A stretch of DNA of 64,000 nt, taken from assembly GCF_910592395.1 (NCBI RefSeq), contig NC_088324.1:12116953-12180952 (forward strand), in the 5' to 3' direction. This stretch comes from Lineus longissimus (lineage: Eukaryota > Nemertea > Pilidiophora > Heteronemertea > Lineidae). A program made the position numbers and the translations under genes. Under the pieces are notes generated by a model, which worked only from the letters and a program-made list of their open reading frames with translations, ran no database searches and had not been told where the DNA came from. The stretch's first letter is position 1; every line of letters starts with the position of its first letter. This document shows positions 50,374 through 63,558 of this stretch, piece after piece.

Positions 50374-51116
50374 ATTGTTATTTTCGAAACAGAGGCTGAC
50401 CCGAAAGGATATTCGGAAATGACAAAACTGTACAGTGTGTTCCATAAAAACTGAGCAAAAGAACTCAACTGTGCCAAGTAAGCTGCCCTTCAGAAATCAA
50501 AGAAGTGATGGCCCGAGTTGTCATTTTGGTTATTATTTACCACAATCAAAATAGGTGGAATTGCAATCAGTAACTAAAGCCAAGCTTTGGGGACGATTGT
50601 GACAATGCCTCAATGGGTTGTGTCATCGTCTCTGCCCCGAAACCAGTCAGCAATATATTTTAGGTCCTCTTCATCTTGCGGCAGTGGCCTTCTGTGACAT
50701 CTCTGCCCCAATTGATGTTGGGTCGTTGTCATCAGGACAGCACTGAACGAATCATCTGGCAAGGAGCAGGTCTAGATAAGATGAGACTCTTCCTGGCAAT
50801 GAGGCAATTTGCCAGAATTTGTAACACACCGGCCAGAACAATGACACCTTTCTGTATAAAAAGATCTCAAAATAAAGACAAAAAAACTATTTACAAAACA
50901 TTATTGTCTATTATTTTCATTATAAATACAGCTACATAGTATTACATGTATGTAATTATCAGCATTATAAAATTACAAATACATGTATGCGTTTTATACA
51001 AATTTACACTTTTCAATTCCATTGAAACGTGGACATGATTGATCTCCCAAAGTACTAATTTGCCTTTCCAGCTCCCTGTATCTCATAGTAAGTTCAGACA
51101 TGACATGCACAGTCCA
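50374..51116. other. Intergenic between the TRF-like gene and the CENP-E gene
   Basis: The TRF-like promoter and the 3' flank of the CENP-E gene. No exon was seen. Confidence 0.4.
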
Positions 51117-51122
51117 TTTATT
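51117..51122 (-). terminator. Polyadenylation signal for the CENP-E-like gene
   Basis: AATAAA on the minus strand, about 240 bases after the stop codon. Confidence 0.4.
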
Positions 51123-51364
51123 CTGCCACTTTTACAGTCAATGAAATGCACTGTCCCGACATTGAAAACATTGTTCCAAGCAATCAGTTCAATACGAGGA
51201 CTCGCAGGGAAGCGTAAATTTCAGACAACAAGATTTTCACATAGTTACATGTATTGCGATAAATCCTTTGAATTTCATGAAAATGTCCCGACCACAGTCC
51301 TGACCTTGGAGATGATGTTCCAAGCAGTTAGTCCTATTTCGTTTCGGTACACTCATCCCCAGAA

Positions 51365-54300
51365 TCACGAGGTTGTGCATTCAGGGGGATCATCATCGTC
51401 TTCAGGGATGCCAAGTTGTTTCCGGCGATTTGCTGCAAATTTTTCTGCCCAGTTCCCGCCGTAGGGATCTTCTTCTTCAGCTTCTTCTTTCTTTGTATTC
51501 AAGGGTGCAACATCTGAAAAAAGAAAATCATGAATTAAATTTTTCTTCTGAGCATCTGTGGCTATGCAAGACAACAATATAACTGTTGTTTCTGTTTGGT
51601 GTCAGTTTTGGTAATTTAGGACAATAAGGGTCTCAGGTTTTATGGTGGTACGTATGTCAAGATGTATCATGCGTTCCACTGGATATGAGTGCTCACCTTT
51701 TAGTGGCAACCGAGGACCAGAATCACTATGAGGCTTGGCTTGCTTCACACACTTGGGACATTCTTTGCTAAAAATGTAAATGTCATACAATTAGAGGTAA
51801 TACGAGCATAATTAAATTGCAGCAGGGGCCATTTAAGGGAGAAACAGGAAGGACATGCAGGTATCATTTTCACAGCCCACAAATATAATTTGTTTTGAAT
51901 ACTAGCAAGGTGGGAAAAGATCACTAAATACTTACACAGGCTCCGACACTTTAGGTGCCTTTGCCTCCATATCTTTCTTTACTTTGACAAATTCTCGCTT
52001 GATGCTCTTTAACTCATCTTTCAGACTTCGGTTCTCAGCCGCCAGCATCATGTTGTTGACAGAATCGATGATACCACTGCCACCAACTGCCCCCATGGTT
52101 GGCACTGGGCGCTGTGCAGATTTCTGCGGTTCGCTCACAACAACTGGAATTGGAAGAGATAGAATTTTACCGTATTATAGCAATTGAAACTTCATACATG
52201 TACAACATTATTCTGGTTGGTTTGACATGGGTATTGTACTGAAAGTATAGGTTTCCTCACCAAATACAGTAAGAGTGGGGCTAAGAAGTAGGCCAAATCA
52301 GAGGTGGTTTGCCAAGGGCTTGGTGTATTCTAAATGCAGCGAAGTTAAAAAGATCTTTCATTCAAGTTTTGACCAATAAATAGAAACAAGATCTTACTCG
52401 TGTCGTTGCACTGATTTGAATATTTCCGAAGATCTCGTTTCATTTCTGCAACTATACTCTCCTGGTACTTGACTTCTCTGTCTTTCAAATCAAGCCTGTT
52501 GAAGGAAGAGAATAACTGTTATTTTAGGGGTCTAAAGCCTACAAGAAAATAAAGCTGTGTTACCAATAAAGGTACTCCAAACAAGCATGGGAGTAAGAAA
52601 ATCATCCTAATTGTTTCAAAAGATTAACTGACATAATAATTCGGCATGCCCTCTAGCTGTCCGCATACCTTCGCTCATAATCCATTTCAGCTTTTTCCAG
52701 CCGGACTTTGAGGACACCGACTTCCATCTTTTTCTCCTCGACTTCCCGGGAGAGTTTGGCCCATCGCTGGTCATCGCCGCCACTTGCAGTAGACATAGCA
52801 CCTAGAAAGGAACAGAATTCCACTTGAATGTTTATGATCTAGCTCTCCAGAGAGCATTACTGCGTACTAATGTGGTTGGGCACCAAGTAATAAAGCTACT
52901 GTGATCCAACGTATTATAGATCATCACATGCCCCGCTTTGAGGCTGATTTCTTTCGTTGGCAAGACTGGCCTAAAATCATGCCCTTACCTTTCAATTTTT
53001 CTTCCAGTTTCGCAACCCGTTTCTTCTCATCTGTCAATTCTCCTTCAATTTCTTTTATCTCGCCATCCATTTGCTCCTGGGTGTCTAACAGGCCCTGAAC
53101 CACAGCCTGAAAAAAACACACAAATTAATTCTTATGCCAGGCACATGCCACAAATCGTACCACCAGAAAGTGCTCATCAAGGGTTTTGCAACAAAAACAG
53201 GCGTGCCAATTACAAGCTTTGAAAAAAAAACTAATAATATGTAATTTCCCTGCTTGAAATTTCTGCACTTCGAAAGAGAAGTGCTTAAAAATTAGCTTGA
53301 ATGAGAACTTGGAACACAAGAGCTTAAGATGAGCTTCACCTGTCCACACACCTGTTTTGTGATTAAATGATCATTTAACTTTTTCGTCAATTTTTTCTCG
53401 GCTGTGAGCTGCATAACCATCTCCTGATATGCCCCATCTGTTGGCGTTGAGTTGGGACCGGTTTCCAGTTGCTTCAGTTGCTGACGGAGCTCAGCTGTAA
53501 TTTTCTTCTCCACTTCTAACTCCTTATTCTTTTCTAGATATTCCGCATCAACCCTATCGTAATTTTCATTGAGCCGTTCAATGAACTCCTGCAAAGACAA
53601 TATAGTCTTAATACTTGACTTGCCAAACTCAGCTCGACGCCGAACTGCAGCGCCACTCGCGGACAAAGATAGAACAACTCGACATTTTTTTCACCGGTTT
53701 TCTCGCTGCGCATGCGTACCAGCGGAAATCAACAAAAGATGACGCTGGTACGCATGTGCAGCGAGAAAACCGGTGAAAAAAATGTCGAGTTGTTCTATCT
53801 TTGTCCGCGAGTGGCGCTGCAGGTCGGCGTCGAGCTGAGTTTGGCAAGTCAAGTATTCCTAAGCTTTCTTTATAAAAAAAATAAAAATGTAGGTGCCTGG
53901 TGGTATTCTAGTCAAGTTGTCCATAACTTAGCTGGTGAATATTAAACCTGTTGTATCGTAGATCGTTGTGACAAGCGGTTTCATGTGCAGACAAGTGACC
54001 TTTTTTTCAGTACCAACAGCACAGCGCACTTACATATTTGTCTTTTAGATCAGCTGCCATCCTTTGGTTCTTCTCCAAGAGCTCCTCATAGCTGATCGCA
54101 GACTCAACTGAAATAAGACGAAATTGTTTTAAAATTTATTTCAAACGTCGGCTTAACTCCTTTTGCCTCTTTGCCTGAAACTCATATAAGATAAGGGCTT
54201 CACACAACCGTATTCAGGAAAACAATCCTTACCAGTTTCAGAAGATTTCTGCTTTTGCCGTTTTAACAGCATTTTCCTCATCTGCTCTTTCTTGGTACTA

Positions 54301-57300
54301 GCTTCCTCCAGCTGTTGTCTCAGTTCTTTGCACGTATTCTGCAGAGATTCAAATTTCTGTTTCCCGTCGTGGAGGACACCTTGGAGCTCCTGAACAGTTG
54401 CAGACTTTTCTTGCAGATTTTGCATCATGGCAGTTTCATCATGTGTGATATCTGCGTTCATCGCCATCATGTCATCCATATCCACTCGAAGCCTTTCCAA
54501 CTCAAAGTCACGGAATTCAAGCCTATTTGAAAGTTCTGCATTAGTAGCAATCCTTTCATCTAAGTCCTGCTGTAACATTTCAGATGTTGCGTCACTTTTT
54601 CGGACCTTTTCCTCCAACTGCGTTACATCAGAATGCAACTCTGAAAGCTTCATTTCCGCCTCTGTCTTGATTGTCTCGAGTGCACTGCTCAAGTTCTCCT
54701 TCTCCTTCATGAATACAGCCAGCTGCTCTGAAGTTTCCTCGCGTTCAGCTTCAACGCTCATTAAAGTCTCCCGCAACTGCTCAGCCTCGGTCGTCTGCTC
54801 TGCCAACCTCTGCTGCAGCTCTGCAAGCTCACGATTATGCTCTGCCAATATCTGATCCGCCACAGTTGTCTGCTCAGCCAATCTGCATTCCAGCTCAGCA
54901 ACCATGCTTGTCTGCTCTGCCAACTGTCGCTCAAATTCAGCAGCCTCGCTCGGATTCACAGAACATGTGAAGACACCACTTATACGTCGGACCTCTGTTT
55001 TCAACTCTTCGCAACGTAGAACCTCCATTTTCAAATGATCCTCACTCTCAGACAACAGTTGTTCAGCTTTTTCTTTCTCCTTAGCAGAGGTCTCACATTC
55101 AACTTTCAAGGCCCTCAGGCAGCGCTCAGATACCTCCAGCTCCTCTTTGACTGATTCCACCACCTTCTCCAACTCATTAACTCTTCCTTCCAATTCAATC
55201 ACCACATTTTTATTTTCCTCGAGTTGCATCTCCATGCTTTCCTTCTCACCCTGGTACAATGTGCAAAGTTCTCGTAACTCCTGGTGTTCTTTCGCTGCAG
55301 CCAGCTCGTTGTCCTGAACTTTTCGTTTCCAATCCTCCACTGAATTCTCTGACTCTTTCATCCATTTCTCTAACTGGTCAATCTCCGCTTCGCGTTCCTG
55401 GACCACACTTTCTGCTGTCTCTTTACCTAACTTCATTGTCTCCAGGGCCTGTTTCACCTCCTCTATCTCCAACGTCTGCTCTTCAAGTGAACTTTCCAAA
55501 GACTCTTTCTCACAAATTAACGTTTCAAGGACTTGGTTCACCTCATCCAACTCAGATTGCCGCTCCTCAATAAGACGGTTGGCAGCTATTTTCTCAGATT
55601 TCAAGCTCGCAACAATTTGTTTCAGCTCATCTAATTCCTGCTCAGATGAAATCTCCGGAACACCAGTGATCAGATCTTCAACCTGCTGTTCCAAGTCTGC
55701 TTTTTCACTCATCAGATCTTTAATCTGGTTCTCCAAAGTAGAGACGACGCTCTCCAAATGTACCGCTGGCTTTGGTGGCGCAACACCCACAATCAAGTCC
55801 TCAACCTGCTTTTCTAATTCAACCTTTTCATCCTCAAGTACAAGTAACTTGTTCTCCAAAGTAGCAATCTTTTCTGCATCCTCATCACAGGCCTCAGACA
55901 CACTAGAAACAGACTTCTCAACCTGTGCTTGTAGCTCAGCTTTTTCAAGATCTGAACATTGAACTCGTTCCTGTAAACTGTTGCGCAATTTCCCCTCCAA
56001 GACACTACCACAACTTTTCGACACACCTGTAATGACGTCTTCAAGTTGTTTCTTCAATTCTTCCTTTTCACTCTCAAGGAGCTGAACTTGTTCTTTAAGG
56101 AATGTGAGCTCCGTACTGACCTCTGCATCTACGACAGCGTCTTTCTCCTCTGCAACACCTGTAACCAACTCCTCAATTTGCTTTTCCAATTCCGACTTTT
56201 CGCTTTTGAGAAGAGCAACTTGTTTCTCAATACACAAGACTCTTTCTGAATGTTCAAGTGCTCCATTTTCTAGGGCAGCAACTGCCAAGTCACACACCTC
56301 AACACGGCCCTCTAAAACAAGGTTATCACCTTCCAATGCCACCACCTGCTTCACTAAACTTTCATGCAGTCCTTCTAACTCTGCCCGGCGTTCCTCCAAC
56401 TTGAGCAACTCTTCTTTCATCTCCTCCGTGGCCGACTCCAGAGCATGTTTTTCAAAAATGAGCGTCTCTAACACCTGGTTCAATTCTTCAATTTCCGAGA
56501 GTCGACTGCTTGCAACTCTTTCAGCAGCTTCTTTATCCCGTGTCAAATCTTCCATCACTTGTTTCAGCTCCCCTCTAAAACTTTCCTTTTCCTGCTCAGA
56601 GTTTTCTTTGTACATTGTCATTTCACACTTCAGGTTCTTGGCAAGTTCCTCAGTCGTAGCCAGAAGATTCTCAGCGTCTTCCTTAGCTTTACAACTCCTC
56701 TCACACTCACCAGTTAACTCTTCAAGCTGATCCTCTAAACCCTTCTTTTCATCCCTAAGTTCACAGATCTGCTCTTCGAGGTACGTAACCTTTTTGATGA
56801 CATTTGCAAGCTCCTGGAAAGTTCCCGATGAAGCAGACTCTGACTCCTGAAGTGCAGACACCTTTTCATTTAATACTAATAACTCAGCCTCCATTGGGGC
56901 AATCCTAGCTTGCAGATCTTGAACCTCCATTTCATGACTCTTCTTCTCTTCTTCAAGTGCACTCTGAGCAGCGGCCAAACAATTCTGTAACTCTTTCTCA
57001 CCCAAATCAAACCTCTTGTGTTGTTCTGCCAACTGTGACCGCAAATCTACCAACTCAGCCTCAAACTTCTCCACCTCTGACAGCTTTGCCAACTCCAGAT
57101 TGCTACGTGCCTGCCTCTCTGCATCCAGATCAGTCTTCACAGCTTCAAACTCTGCTTGTCGTTCCGCCAACTGCGCTCGCAACTCTCCGACTTCTGATTC
57201 AAACTTTTCAACCTCCGCAAGACGAGCCTGCTGTTCAGACTCCAAATCATTACGTGCCAATCTCTCAGCATCAAGGTTACTCCTCGCTGCTTCTAACTCT

Positions 57301-60300
57301 GCCACCAATCCAGTGTGTCCACAATCTCCGAGCGCCTCCGCCGCAGCTTCATACTCACGAATCTTTTCTTCACATAGTTCCTTCTCATTGGTAACCCTCT
57401 CCAGCTTTGTTTGCGCAATTTGAGCCATTATCTCCGCCTCACAATTCGTCTTCTGGATGCTGTCATAATCCTTCTTAATTTCACGTAACATCGTGACCTC
57501 CGATTCCAATTTCGACAATTTTTCAACTCTGTCAACTAAAGGACGTAAAATCTCATTCTCCTCTTCGAGATATCGGCGTTCTGCTATTTCGTTTTCCAAC
57601 TGCCGCACATTCTTGACCTCTTCTCGTAATGCTTCAAGTTCGGCAATCTGAAACGACACCACCGACCAGAAAGTTTAAGTGACTTAGTCTACACTCAAAC
57701 AAACAAGGCTGTCGTTTTCATTGGATGTAACCTGACCAACCAACCTGCTGCCAACATTAAATCAAGATTCGGTAGGCCTTGACACAGGAGCGCAATGTTT
57801 GTAACATTAAATATGTTCAACCTTGTTTTGATTGCACTGGTCATCAAAATTACGTCCGAAACCTGAGGCCCAGCCGAACTGATGTCATGGCCTTTCTCAT
57901 GTATGTCATGTTCAAGCATATCCATCCCAGAACTTGTTTATTTATTCACATACCTGCATTTCTGCTGTAAGGCTGATATTATGAATGCCAGCGGTCATGC
58001 TCATATTAACAACACTAGGGGGAGGGCTGTCAGGTGATAGTGACATTTCCAGCTGGGCCCACTCCTGCTCCTCAAAGGCTTCGGCCCTGGAACGCTGTGT
58101 TTCTTCCTCCACACCCCTGAAACATTAGAGAGGTTAGAGGTCATCTTGGGCTTTTTATTTTAGGCAGACTTCATTTCAAAAGCTGCTTGATGAATCAGAC
58201 TGAGCTATAAGGGTTGCAAAAGATGAAAGTCAACCTCATACCAACTTACTCTTTGAGTCCACAATATTAAGTTGAAGATCAAGGAACGTTATCATTGATA
58301 ACATCATTACGTACCACCAGTACGCACAGCAAAGCCAAGGAATGTTTGAGTTTTGGTCCCCATCAAGCCAGTCAAACTAATAGCAGTTCATTGGCCAGTG
58401 ACTCTCATTAGCCCGGAAGGATAAACTATTTGGTACCTCAGTCATTCTTTTTTGGTTCAACTACATGTGGCAACTACATGTACTTACAGCCTATAAATTA
58501 TCTGTTTATATATTTCGATGACCCGCTGCAATTCTTCAACCTGAAAAGTAAAGCCGACAGTATTTCATAACATGAAATGGGGAACGAGTCACCTCTTCTC
58601 ATACTGTATACTGGGAAATGTTTTCTGCATGCCATCCATTGGTTTTTTGCTAGCTTGTATTGTTTTTCTGGCAATTCTTTTCACTTTTTTGGGGTCAAAA
58701 CTAACAAGTAATTCTGCATGGAACGGGTTTCTATCTTTCTAAATTTGTTTTCTACCTTTCTAGAATATGACAGCTTTTCCTCTTGTTCTGGTGTTTCAAA
58801 CATAACATGGGGCTTTTTACGCTGTGTAACCGGTCCAGTGGGGACACACTGACCCTCATAGGGTAGAGAGTTGACTTCTTCCAGAAACGATTCGCTGCTT
58901 TTAAAGTCTGGAAAAAAAGGGTCATTACAAGTGAGCAGATGTCTCGTGGTAAAGGTGTCGGGGCTTGAGATCCAATCACTATTGCCAGTATGCTTTTCAT
59001 CAACCCCTGTGGCCTTGGGTGAGTCGATTTAAACATTGATAGCAAACCCTATGAACAAGAACTCTACCAGCGCAAGCAGTCCACATCATGCCTTGTGTCA
59101 CTACCAGCCTCTGCCTTATCACGTACCGTAATCATTACACCTCGCACATTTTGGTAGATAGAAGGCATGTGCTCTTCTTTAATATCTGTTCCCATTCTTT
59201 GCAGCAGATGGCACAATCTGCCTGTAGTTTAAAGATTCTTACCTCCTGAATCATCTGACTCTACATACAACCTCTTTGGAGGAGGCGACGGCCGGTCATA
59301 GATACTACGACGCTGTTTCACCTTCTGCTGCGCAGGCTTTCGAGGGACAGATGATGGCATTACAAAGTCAGGAACTGTTGACGGTGGCAGCATCAGCCCG
59401 GCCTTCTTCAACTGACCTGGGCACCAGGTTTCACGGCGTTTCTGCAATGAAGAAAGTGACATTCAAGACAGGCCGATAGAGTGGAGAGGAGTTGACCTTC
59501 ATCTTGGAACTTTGTGGCACCCGATGGCCTCAACAATGTTAGTTACCAGGAATCTCAATTGCTTGTTCGCTGCACCCTTTAAAAGGGTGAAGCCCGAATT
59601 AAATTAAGCAGGAAGTAATAAAAAACTAAAGTCCGAGCTCAATAGTCATCTCCACTTACGAAGCTTTTCTTCATCTTCTTGGACACCTCAACTGAGCTCG
59701 GGTTCGTCAGGATCATGCTTCGGAGCTCGCGAATCTTTTCTTCTTGTTCCCGTTCTTTGGCCTCTTTCTCGAGTAATTGTTTCTGCAGATCTTCTTTCTC
59801 ACTACGTATATTGTCTATATCAGGATTACCTTGCTGCAAAACAAAAAAGAGCCTCAGATACTTTTTATGTGGCAGGCAATCATGATTTCCATGTCAACTA
59901 AGGATGAAGTCCTGTTTGACCATCCAGAGTTATAAATCGTTTAAGTAAGGTTCTACTTGATCTCGACGTTTACCTTTTCAAGTTCCTTTTCAAGGACGGC
60001 GATCTTTTTCTTGTACCGTTTCAAAAGTGCCTCTTCTGACATGATTTCATTGACAACAGGTTTGTTCTCAATGCGCTTGGCGTTCGTTGCAAACTAGAAG
60101 AAAATGAGAACAATTAGACTTTCCAATCGTTTTTTTCCTGATCTTATCAGCAAGGGCTTTAAAAAATTGAACGGTTGCCTGGGACAAGGTTGCTGCCCAC
60201 TCCACAGAACAACAAAGGTTTGAAGGCTATTTAGCTCACAGCCTTTGCAGTTAGAACACATCACAGGTGTCAGTAACAGCCTGTGAAAGTGATCTTATCC

Positions 60301-63300
60301 CCCAGCCCTGAGAAGAATGGATATTGTGATCAAACACAGACTTACCTTCAGAGTTGACGTACTAAACTCTATATCTGCTGATGCAGGGGATATAGCGCAT
60401 ATGATGGCTGTTTTAGAGTTTCCTCCCAATGCACTTTGCAGTATTCTTGTTAGTTTTGAGTCACGGAATGGGATGTGGACAGTATTTCTGAATAAGAGAG
60501 ATATTCATCGACAATATAACAGTCACATTTCCAAAGGGATGCTCAACCATCAACAAACAATAACAGAACAAAAATGTGGCAACTTCAACTGTGGCACTGT
60601 CCACATACACTTACTTTTGATCAGGAGTCAATGTTCCAAGCTTGTTAATAACAGACGTCAGAGCAGACAGACTAAGGTTGATGTGGCAACCTTCCTTGAA
60701 CCTTTCACCTGTAGCTCCTGTGAGGCTGATCCTTTCTGAGCCAGCGAGATCGACAAGATTCTGAAGAAAAAACGCAACGATATTGTCAGAATGAAATGAT
60801 AGAAATTTACAAGTGCAAACAGCGAAATATCAAACAATGTACAAAAGCTTTTTCTAAAAACATCGTCCAAAACAAGTTTTGAATTGAATTTAAAATGTAT
60901 TCGAAATAATTGGATGACTTTGTTGTCAACCCCTATTCAAGACAAGACTTGTCAGTGGTCAGATGCACCAAATTTGGAAATAGATACAAACCAGATGAGA
61001 TACACGAACGATTCCATCATCTTCTTCATTTGTGCGTTCACGACTTTCTAAAATCTGAAGTGAAAAAAATTTGACCATCATTAACAAGAACCACTTAAAC
61101 ATTTGAGGCCTGAAGAATATCTTCGGTTCCAGTGATGAGGTCAGTGTCGGCTTGGTTCAAAACAATTTAAGTCACTAACTTGGCACTTACTTTGATTCGA
61201 CATTAACTGGAGGAGATTATACATCAAAAACCAAGTTGAATTGAAGCTCACTGAATGCCAGAGAGAGCCAGCTGAACATTCATGACGAAGCCAGAGTAAA
61301 ATTTCATCAGATCGGATAGCACCAATAGGATTTAGTTTTCATCCCCTCCCACAAATACCAAACAGGAGAGCTTGGCCACGTTGCGTAAACTCACAATCTT
61401 GAAAATTGAATGGGATCGCGAACTGTCCCTATTTGCCAACGTCTCTCCAGTGCGTCGACGTTTGTTGCCAAGATTCAACAATTCTAGGATTTGCGATCTG
61501 TCCTGGATCATCTCTTCGGACACTCCGTCAATGTAAACAAAACTCATCTGAAAGAGGAAGGAAAAGTGGCAAGGTGATGTCATTTTTCAAGCACACAGAG
61601 ATGACAGAACACAGGGGGCAAGACAGGATTAGGTGCACAAGGTTGTTGATCAAACTTGCAGACCTGTGTCTGCCTGTGTAGTTCTAATTATCTGCTGAAC
61701 GTTAAAAACTTTAGTACTTCTCAACATTTGACAACCAGATAATCATTTTTGAAATGACAGTTAACGAAGTCACAATATATCAATCAGTTTCATCACTTAC
61801 CTGATTTTCATCGGGGCGTTCACGAATTTTCAGAGACTTATCCGTCGTGTCCAAGAGGTCGCTGAACTTCTCATTGTAAAGTTCTATGTAGGACACCCGG
61901 ACTAGAAACTCCATGTTGTCCATATTCTAAGAATAGGTTGGGAATAAATGACATGGTACAAATATGGAGCAGGTGTCAGAAACACGCTAGCACAAACTCA
62001 AAATTTATAGTATACTATCCATTCAAGTATTAAGAAATGCAATAAAAATCTACCCATTTAATGACGAATTTAATTACCGGGAGGCGGCAGTGCATGTAGA
62101 TAGATGCAGATGTAAACGTCACGAATCCGCAGCACTGTGATTGTGGACACATGAGACGCCAGAAGGCGTAATTGCTTCTTCAACAGATGAAAAACTTAAC
62201 TCACATTTTCGATTGAGTTGAAGAGGTGGTCGACACATAATGGTATGAGACCAGGTTGTTCAGGTGTGCCGGATATTGTGAAGGTTTTCCCGGATGCTGT
62301 TTGTCCATAGGCAAAGATGGTGCCTGAAATAAGAATGTATAGATGGTTTACATCATATACTTTTATGTCAGGCAACAATTTCACCAGTTCAAAAACACAG
62401 ATTCTAGGCTTTCAACTCGAGACAAATTAGCCAATTATTTACCACATCTTGAATGTGCTGAATTCTCCCATCCCTTTGACCTTGATTTGGCCAAATTTAA
62501 AGAAATCTTGTAGAGTAGAGTATCTCTTCACATCAGCCAACGTTTTTAGAAATGTTGATAAATGTTCTATAAATTGAATTCGGCTCATTCAGTGAACCAT
62601 ATTTGCTTTTTTTTGGTTTTGAAAATTTCTCCTACAACCCACAACTTTTCTTACCATTTATGCCATTGATAAAGCTGTCAACTATTGGTAATGCTGTTGT
62701 GTTGAAGACATCAAAGGTTGAACTTTTTTGATCAAAAATTTCATCTGGAAAGGAAATTTTAAACTTAAGACATCCACTGAATATTTTTTGATTAAATGCC
62801 AAGTGCTACAGAATGCTAGTACATCATGTTATACTATTTCCATCCGAACATCAGAAAGTAGATTCTACGATACAAGTGTGGAAGCCCTTTTCACATGATG
62901 TTACATGGTTGTCCCACATATCATTCAGAAGAATTCCTAAATTTATTTTCATGGCCAGTATGTATTGTTGCCATGTTGGCATTCTCAATAAAGTTGGTCT
63001 ACTCTAAAGCCTTTCTGCCAAACAGCAAGCCCAGTTTGACATGCAGACCAATAAAGAGCCTGAAGCCAAACTTACCAAAGGTATATGGATTCCCAACAGG
63101 TCGTCTCGTATTTGGGTCACATTGGGAAATACTGCTCTCATTTAGAAATTTCCAGCAAGTTGTTACTTCCCTGAAAAAGACAACCACATGGACATTGACA
63201 ATGTGTATACTTCTAATGTCCAGCAAAAATAAAATAATGCCGACAAAAGATATTCAGTTCTTCAATGGCAATGCTTCTTTACATTAACCGCACTAGGGAT

Positions 63301-63558
63301 ACCGAATTACATGTATTACCCCGGACAAAGTACAAAGTAATAATTTGAACTTGACCAGTAGGGGAACCAAGAAGCGACTCATTCCATTTACTATGATTGC
63401 ACGTTTGGGAGAAACGGCCATCTAAAAGTTTAAAAATCTCCTAGGCCTACCTAACACTAACACCACTAGGCCTACAATGACTCATATCTTACATACACTC
63501 ACCGTTTTGATTTCAGTAAGGGTCGAACCCTCACTGCTACCTTGATGTTATCTGACAT
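51365..63558 (-). CDS. CENPE: Kinesin-7 / CENP-E orthologue (about 2117 aa)
   Basis: Twenty-four minus-strand exons close in frame (6354 nt): 63503-63558, 63076-63170, 62655-62744, 62205-62323, 61801-61926, 61395-61547, 60992-61054, 60615-60760, 60346-60487, 59974-60093, 59660-59833, 59243-59441, 58756-58907, 58488-58540, 57954-58116, 54233-57647, 54034-54107, 53352-53588, 52989-53106, 52669-52801, 52398-52495, 51936-52143, 51697-51767, 51365-51513. The N-terminal motor starts [14 protein letters not shown]. It has the P-loop GQTASGKT (about 87-94), switch [10 protein letters not shown] (about 201-209), switch [10 protein letters not shown] (about 236-243), and [19 protein letters not shown], followed by a neck ending [14 protein letters not shown] coiled coil of more than 1100 residues follows. 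The tail has CPKCVKQ and an acidic end (GIPEDDDD). N-terminal motor and very long coiled coil fit CENP-E, the plus-end kinetochore motor for chromosome congression. It is shorter than the vertebrate protein (about 2700 aa). Confidence 0.88.
53611..53856. repeat. Near-perfect 114-bp inverted repeat (foldback) in a CENP-E intron
   Basis: The left arm 53611-53724 and right arm 53743-53856 are nearly exact reverse complements, separated by 18 bases. The outer ends read ATACTTGACTTGCC and GGCAAGTCAAGTAT. It sits in the intron between 53588 and 54034. It codes for nothing and is probably a foldback transposon or a recent palindromic insertion. Confidence 0.85.

Noticed and set aside
54427-57423. 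Long plus-strand frames opposite the CENP-E coiled coil (54427-54855, 55579-55962, 56104-56730, 57016-57423)
   Set aside because: They are antisense shadows of a long open exon; their serine-rich composition follows from the Glu/Leu-rich sense strand.
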